From assembly GCA_036557365.1 (NCBI GenBank), contig DATBHR010000077.1, positions 186,001 to 250,000 of the forward strand: a stretch of DNA of 64,000 bases, given 5' to 3'. Shown piece by piece: positions 59,924 through 64,000 of this stretch; positions within the stretch are counted from its first letter, which is position 1; every line of letters begins with the position of its first letter. Source of the stretch: DATKHR01 sp036557365 (GTDB lineage Bacteria > Acidobacteriota > Vicinamibacteria > Vicinamibacterales > CAVVIG01). The position numbers and the translations under genes were made by a program. The notes under the pieces are model-generated. The model was not told the origin of the DNA. It was given only the letters and a program-made list of their open reading frames with translations, and searched no databases.

Positions 59924-60855
59924 GACTTCACGAGATACTGAAAGACCGCCTGGAGGTTGTCGTCGGGAGACGTGACCTCGTGAATCGTGCCGGCCGCGCC
60001 CGAAGCCGCCAGGTCGGTCAGCCTCGCGTAAAACGCATCGGGACGTCCCGTCTGGACGACGACAGCGTTCTCCTCGAATTTCAAACTGAGCACATCGTCG
60101 AAGGCGAGGAACTCGCGTGCGAGCTGGCGCGTCTGATCGGCCTTCACGTACACGGTATGCGGGTGCTCGTCGATCAGATCGCGAATCTGGTGGACGTTGC
60201 CTTCTGCGAGGATGCGGCCCTGGTTGATGAGCAGGATGTTCGCCGTCATCGACTCGATCTCGTGGAGGATGTGGCTGGACACGATGATGCTGCGGCCGGC
60301 CTTCCCCCAGTCCTTGATCAAGCGGATCGTCTTGCGCCGCATGATCGGATCCATGCCCGAGAGCGGCTCGTCGAGGATCAGCAATTCAGGATCGTGCGCA
60401 AGTGCCTGCGCCATTTTGATCCGCTGCCGCATCCCCTTGCTGTATGCGCCGATCTTCTTGTCGGCGGCTTCGGACAGGTCCACCATCTCGATCGCGCGCC
60501 TCGCTGCGGCAGCTGCCTCGTCGTCCGCTAATCCGTTCAGGCGGACGAGTGCAGTCACCCACTCCAGGCCGGTCATCCGCTCGTAGAACGCGTCCTGTTC
60601 GGGACAGAACCCGATGCGGAAGTACAACGACGGGTTGTCCCAGATTGGCTCGCCGAGGACCGCGATCGATCCTTTGCTCGGCTTGAGCTGACCCGTCATC
60701 AGCTTCATGAACGTGGACTTCCCTGCGCCGTTCGGGCCGAGCAGTCCCGTGATGCCTGGCGGGACGCTGACCGACACGTCATTCAGCCCAATGACCTGTC
60801 CGTACCACTTCGACAGGTGATCCGCCGAAACGATGCCCACCGGATCGGTCGTCAC
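59920..60855 (-). CDS. ABC transporter ATP-binding protein, second of the locus
   Basis: 311 residues from GTG 60855, which overlaps the permease stop (GTGA). Walker A GPNGAGKST (about 43-51), Q-loop CPEQDAF, signature YSKGMRQR, Walker B LLILDEPLSGMD and the H-switch SSHIL. A C-terminal regulatory part of about 80 residues follows, as in drug/Nod-type ABC ATPases. Coupled to permeases on both sides. Confidence 0.94.
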   Translation of the reverse strand: MTTDPVGIVSADHLSKWYGQVIGLNDVSVSVPPGITGLLGPNGAGKSTFMKLMTGQLKPSKGSIAVLGEPIWDNPSLYFRIGFCPEQDAFYERMTGLEWVTALVRLNGLADDEAAAAARRAIEMVDLSEAADKKIGAYSKGMRQRIKMAQALAHDPELLILDEPLSGMDPIMRRKTIRLIKDWGKAGRSIIVSSHILHEIESMTANILLINQGRILAEGNVHQIRDLIDEHPHTVYVKADQTRQLAREFLAFDDVLSLKFEENAVVVQTGRPDAFYARLTDLAASGAAGTIHEVTSPDDNLQAVFQYLVKS

Positions 60856-61688
60856 GTGATCACCTCGACGCCGCGAACGCGTCGCTCGAGGATGGCGGCC
60901 GATCCGCCGACGAGCACGAGGATGACGACGGCGGACACGATCCACGGCGTGTCGTACTTCGGCGGCAGGCGGAAGATGACGTCGCCGATCTGCGTCAGGT
61001 TCGCCGACGGCGAGATCCACGACATGGCAGTGCTTCGTGTGACCGCATAGACCACGCCGTAGATGGCCTGCGTGAAGAACAGGACCGCCGTATACATGAT
61101 GCCGACGTAGCGGCTGCTGTTCGACAGCGACGACAGCGCCAGCATCGTCGCGGCGACCATGATCACCTGGACGAAAGCGAAGAGCGTGATGGCCGGAAAC
61201 AGGAAAAAGTTGTTGACCAGAAACGTCAGGTTGCCGGCGAGCGCCATCTGGACGAATAGGAGCAGAAGCGCCGGAATCCACGTAACCAGCAGCAGAAACG
61301 CCATCAGGATCGCGAGCTTGCCGAAGACGTACTCGCCGCGCGTCAGCGGCTTCGACAGGTAAATCTGGAGCGCGTTCGCCCGCCGATCGTTCGCGATGAG
61401 CCCCGCGCCGACGTACACGGTTACGAAGAAGACGAAGACCTCCTGCTGGTCCAGGAACTGACGGAAGGTTTCCGGACGCGGCGCGAGGAACGCGGCCTGC
61501 GGCAGGCTCGCGGCTGCGTAGAACTGAACGGCGCGGACGATGAACGGCGCCCACGAGAGGAGCAGCAGACCGAGGAACGCCTTCTTTCCGAAAAATCCGC
61601 GAAGGCCGGCCGTTGCGATGACGGTCCACCCGCGCCCGCGCGCCTTGCCGCCGCCGTAGCGTCGATAGCCCTGATCGTGAATCGGCAT
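60852..61688 (-). CDS. ABC-2 type permease, first of the locus
   Basis: 278 residues with six membrane helices. It begins MPIHDQGYRRYGG, a common opening of such permeases; the cytoplasmic loop IANDRRANALQIYLSKPLTR (about 99-118) is the ABC-2 coupling segment. The gap to the first ATPase is 11 bp and the overlap with the second ATPase is 4 bp. Confidence 0.9.
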   Translation of the reverse strand: MPIHDQGYRRYGGGKARGRGWTVIATAGLRGFFGKKAFLGLLLLSWAPFIVRAVQFYAAASLPQAAFLAPRPETFRQFLDQQEVFVFFVTVYVGAGLIANDRRANALQIYLSKPLTRGEYVFGKLAILMAFLLLVTWIPALLLLFVQMALAGNLTFLVNNFFLFPAITLFAFVQVIMVAATMLALSSLSNSSRYVGIMYTAVLFFTQAIYGVVYAVTRSTAMSWISPSANLTQIGDVIFRLPPKYDTPWIVSAVVILVLVGGSAAILERRVRGVEVIT

Positions 61689-61699
61689 GGGCGGTTGCG

Positions 61700-62653
61700 C
61701 TACTCCTCGCCGACCGCTTTGGCGAACACGTCTTCGAGCGTCGGAATGCTGGGACGCAGATGGCGAACCTGGACGTGGTCGGCCGCCGCCAGCGCGAAAA
61801 TTTCCTTCGCGCCGCCGTCGCCGGGCACGAAGACGCGCATGACGTCCTCGTCGGTGGCATGGCAGTCGAGGCCGGCCGCAGCGAGACGCTGCAGGAATGG
61901 GTCGAGACTGCCGTTCTGCGTCTTCACGCGCAGCTCGTAGACACGGCCGCGCGGCTGCTTCAGCGCGTCAATCGGTCCCGAGGCCGCGACGCGGCCCTTG
62001 TCCATGACGACCACGTGATCGCACGTGTACTCGACGTCAGGAAGCAGGTGCGACGACAGAATCAGGTTGACGCCTTTGTTGTGCGCGAGGTCGCGAACGA
62101 GCTCGAGCATCTCGTCGCGGCCTTTCGGGTCCATGCCGTTCGTCGGTTCGTCGAGGAACAGAAGGTCGGGATCGTGAACGAGCGCCTGCGCGAGCTTGAT
62201 TCGCTGCTTCATGCCGGTCGAATAGGTTTCGACGTTGCGGTATCGCGCCTCGCCGAGGCCGACGTAGAACAGCACCTCGTGCGCCCGCTGCATCGCGTCC
62301 ACGCGCGGCAGTCCCGACAGCTCGCCGCAGTACGCGACGAACGAGACGGCGTTCATGCCGGGGATGTGGCCATCGCTCTCCGGCATGTAGCCGACGCGCG
62401 AACGAATCTCGAGCGGTGATTCGGCGACGTCGAGGCCGAGCACCCGCATCCGGCCGCGCTCCGGCACGAGAAAGCCGAGCAGCGACTTGATGAGCGTGCT
62501 TTTGCCAGCGCCGTTTGGTCCGAGGAGCCCGACGGCGCCAGAGATGAACGACGTCGTGACGTCGCGCAATGCGGCATTCCTGCCGTATGCGACCGTCACG
62601 CTCTCGAGCGTCACGGTCGCGGCTGCCGGCGGCGCGCTCGCGATCTCAGCCAT
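61700..62653 (-). CDS. ABC transporter ATP-binding protein, first of the locus
   Basis: 317 residues. Walker A GPNGAGKST (about 45-53), signature YSTGMKQR, Walker B LLFLDEPTNGMDP and the H-switch SSHLL, with a C-terminal domain of about 90 residues. GAAAGGC directly before the ATG. First gene of ATPase-permease-ATPase-permease; the two halves probably form one exporter or two related ones. Confidence 0.94.
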   Translation of the reverse strand: MAEIASAPPAAATVTLESVTVAYGRNAALRDVTTSFISGAVGLLGPNGAGKSTLIKSLLGFLVPERGRMRVLGLDVAESPLEIRSRVGYMPESDGHIPGMNAVSFVAYCGELSGLPRVDAMQRAHEVLFYVGLGEARYRNVETYSTGMKQRIKLAQALVHDPDLLFLDEPTNGMDPKGRDEMLELVRDLAHNKGVNLILSSHLLPDVEYTCDHVVVMDKGRVAASGPIDALKQPRGRVYELRVKTQNGSLDPFLQRLAAAGLDCHATDEDVMRVFVPGDGGAKEIFALAAADHVQVRHLRPSIPTLEDVFAKAVGEE

Positions 62654-62692
62654 GCCTTTCAGATATACGTCCGCACATGTGGAAAAGGTCCA

Positions 62693-63265
62693 TCACAACG
62701 TCCCGCGAAGTCCGAGCTCGTCGGCGCGCAACCTGATGAATCCGATGACGTTGGTGATGTGCTCGTCGAGCGGCAGACCGAGGAGCTCGGCGCCGGCCAC
62801 GAGATCCTCGCGCTTCACGCCGCGCGCGAATGCCTTGTCCTTCATCCGCTTCTTGACCGAGCTCGCTTCGAGATCGAGCACGCTCTTGCTCGGCCGCACG
62901 AGCGCCGCGGCGGTAATGAATCCGGAGAGCTCGTCGCACGCGAACAGCGTTTTCTCGAGGCGGCTGTCGCGCGTGACGCCGGTAATCTCCATCGCGTGAG
63001 AAAGGATGGCGCGGATCATCCAGTCGGGATACCCCTTCTCGCGCAGGATCTCGCTGCCTTTGTTCGGATGATCGCCGAGCGTCGGCCAGCGCTCGTAGTC
63101 GAAGTCGTGCAGCAGCGCCGTGACGCCCCAGTCGTCCTCGTCCTCGTTGAACGTGCGCGCGTAACCGCGGACGGAAGCCTCGACGGCCAACGCATGTTTG
63201 ATGAGGCTTTCGCTCTTCGTGTACTCGTTCAGCAGCTGCCAGGCGGCGTCGCGATTCAGGCCCAT
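62693..63265 (-). CDS. HD-domain hydrolase
   Basis: 190 residues from ATG 63265 (GTG 63277 also in frame). The HD pattern is H24, H53-D54, H66, H90 and D111 (LIKHALAVEAS, ALLHDFDYERWP, GDHPN, LSHAMEI, CDELSGF). HD proteins of this small type act on nucleotides or phosphates; the substrate is unknown. The ATG overlaps the end of the gltS frame by 10 bp, so the two are coupled. Confidence 0.88.
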   Translation of the reverse strand: MGLNRDAAWQLLNEYTKSESLIKHALAVEASVRGYARTFNEDEDDWGVTALLHDFDYERWPTLGDHPNKGSEILREKGYPDWMIRAILSHAMEITGVTRDSRLEKTLFACDELSGFITAAALVRPSKSVLDLEASSVKKRMKDKAFARGVKREDLVAGAELLGLPLDEHITNVIGFIRLRADELGLRGTL

Positions 63266-64000
63266 ATGTTCAGACACACCGTGATGATGACCGCGTTCAC
63301 GAAATCGATGAAGAAGGCGCCGACCATCGGCACGACGAGAAACGCTCTCGGCGCCGGACCGTAGCGATCGACCAGCGCTTCCATGTTGGCCATCGCATTG
63401 GCAGTCGTCCCGAGCATGAAGCCGCACAGCCCGCCGCCCATGACCGCCGAATCGTAGTCGCGTCCCATGAGTTGAAACACGGGCCAGAAGCACACGGCGG
63501 CGATTAACGCGACCTGGACGACGAGGATGGCCACCATCGGGAGCGCGAGGCCGGCCAGCTCCCAGAGACGCAGCGTCATCAGCGCGAGCACCAGAAACAG
63601 CGAGAGCGCGACGCTGCCGATGTCGTCGATGACCGATTGCGACAACCCGATGAGCCCCGTCACGTCGTCGACATTCCTGATGATCGCCGCGACGATCATC
63701 GCCCCGATATAGGCGGGCAACGTGATGTGCATCGACGACATCCACCCGCTCACGATCGATCCGAGCCACATGGCGATCAGGATGACGACGAGGCCCTTGA
63801 GGAGCCCGTACGATTCTTTGTCCTCACCAGGTGGCGCCGGCTGCGGTGCGCTCTCGTGCAGCTGATCCTCGACGATCTGTGCCGCAATCGGCGGCGTTTG
63901 ATCCGCCGGCGATCCCTTCAGCGTTCTCAGTCGGCCGCGCTCGATGAGCAGCGTCCCCACCGGGCCACCGATCAGCCCTCCGGACACGATGCCGACCATC
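63256..64000 (-). CDS. gltS: Sodium/glutamate symporter GltS, C-terminal part (runs off window end)
   Basis: About 248 residues of the C-terminal part. GIVSGGLIGGPVGTLLIERGR, DYDSAVMGGGLCGFMLGTTANAMANMEALVDRYGPAPRAFLVVP (split, key residues DYDSAV, GFMLGTTANAMANM) and GAFFIDFVNAVIIT are the second-half signatures of GltS. The gene begins beyond position 64000. It transports glutamate with Na+ across the inner membrane. Confidence 0.9.
   Translation of the reverse strand, partial: MVGIVSGGLIGGPVGTLLIERGRLRTLKGSPADQTPPIAAQIVEDQLHESAPQPAPPGEDKESYGLLKGLVVILIAMWLGSIVSGWMSSMHITLPAYIGAMIVAAIIRNVDDVTGLIGLSQSVIDDIGSVALSLFLVLALMTLRLWELAGLALPMVAILVVQVALIAAVCFWPVFQLMGRDYDSAVMGGGLCGFMLGTTANAMANMEALVDRYGPAPRAFLVVPMVGAFFIDFVNAVIITVCLNIWA

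Noticed and set aside
61689..61860. Extension of the second ABC ATPase far upstream (646-residue frame)
   Set aside because: The frame runs out of register through the permease gene; GTG 60855 overlapping the permease stop is the credible start.

Overview
The window looks like chromosomal DNA of an acidobacterium, most likely of the Vicinamibacteria type. G+C is high throughout. It carries a long MacB/FtsX-type permease of the acidobacterial kind, two large Oar-like TonB-dependent receptors with a carboxypeptidase-regulatory N-terminus, tandem secreted M13 peptidases and several secreted S9 peptidases. No rRNA, tRNA, CRISPR array, phage gene or transposase gene was found. The taxonomic call is an inference from gene content only.

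Layout. 1-9136: an aerobic benzoate block. An aldehyde dehydrogenase (cut by the window start), a metal-dependent hydrolase, boxB and boxC run leftwards and diverge from a TetR regulator across a perfect palindromic operator. An ADOP permease, a benzoate-CoA ligase and a thioesterase follow. boxA, the reductase, is not here. 9157-15785: lipA converges on the pyruvate dehydrogenase operon aceE-aceF-lpdA, so the lipoyl-dependent complex and its cofactor synthase sit together. 15886-20689: two tandem M13 metallopeptidases and a family-5-type uracil-DNA glycosylase. 20690-21320: repeats. 21321-28323: TonB-like protein, threonine dehydratase-like enzyme, glycerophosphodiesterase, an AAA+/VWA pair, a LON-domain protein and a YpdA-like flavoprotein. 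28324-29714: a 1.4 kb block of repeats. 29715-45723: S9 peptidases, amidohydrolase, a large radical SAM enzyme of the MJ0619/tetraether-synthase type, two TonB-dependent receptors, a secreted RidA protein and small membrane or secreted proteins. 45800-50572: anion/proton-type transporter, folE, a tetratricopeptide-like lipoprotein or secreted protein, an ABA4-like membrane protein, and a membrane protein divergent from a second TetR with two matching operators. 50602-56444: a five-gene, end-overlapping operon of fatty-acid/aromatic lower-pathway type (aldehyde dehydrogenase, two thiolases, a beta-decarboxylating dehydrogenase, 3-hydroxyacyl-CoA dehydrogenase). 56737-64000: degenerate receiver, PilZ protein, cyclotransferase-like protein, a membrane-anchored protein, a two-ATPase/two-permease ABC-2 system, an HD-domain protein and the C-terminal part of a GltS glutamate symporter.

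How the genes fit. Benzoate would be activated by the ligase, epoxidised by BoxB (with an unseen BoxA) and opened by BoxC; the semialdehyde goes to an aldehyde dehydrogenase, and the 50.6-56.4 kb operon could finish the dicarboxylyl-CoA chain to acetyl-CoA and succinyl-CoA, feeding central metabolism next to the PDH complex. The link between the two blocks is inference.

The most unusual features are non-coding. A 255-bp element with about 33-bp imperfect terminal inverted repeats occurs five times (three full copies of exactly the same length, two deleted), embedded in heptamer (GGATTGC-like) tracts. A second repeat type with a 9-bp unit lies at three gene boundaries. Many genes have a -10 box 6-8 nt before the start codon, pointing to leaderless mRNAs; two divergent gene pairs have start codons only 19-20 bp apart with overlapping, oppositely facing -10 boxes.
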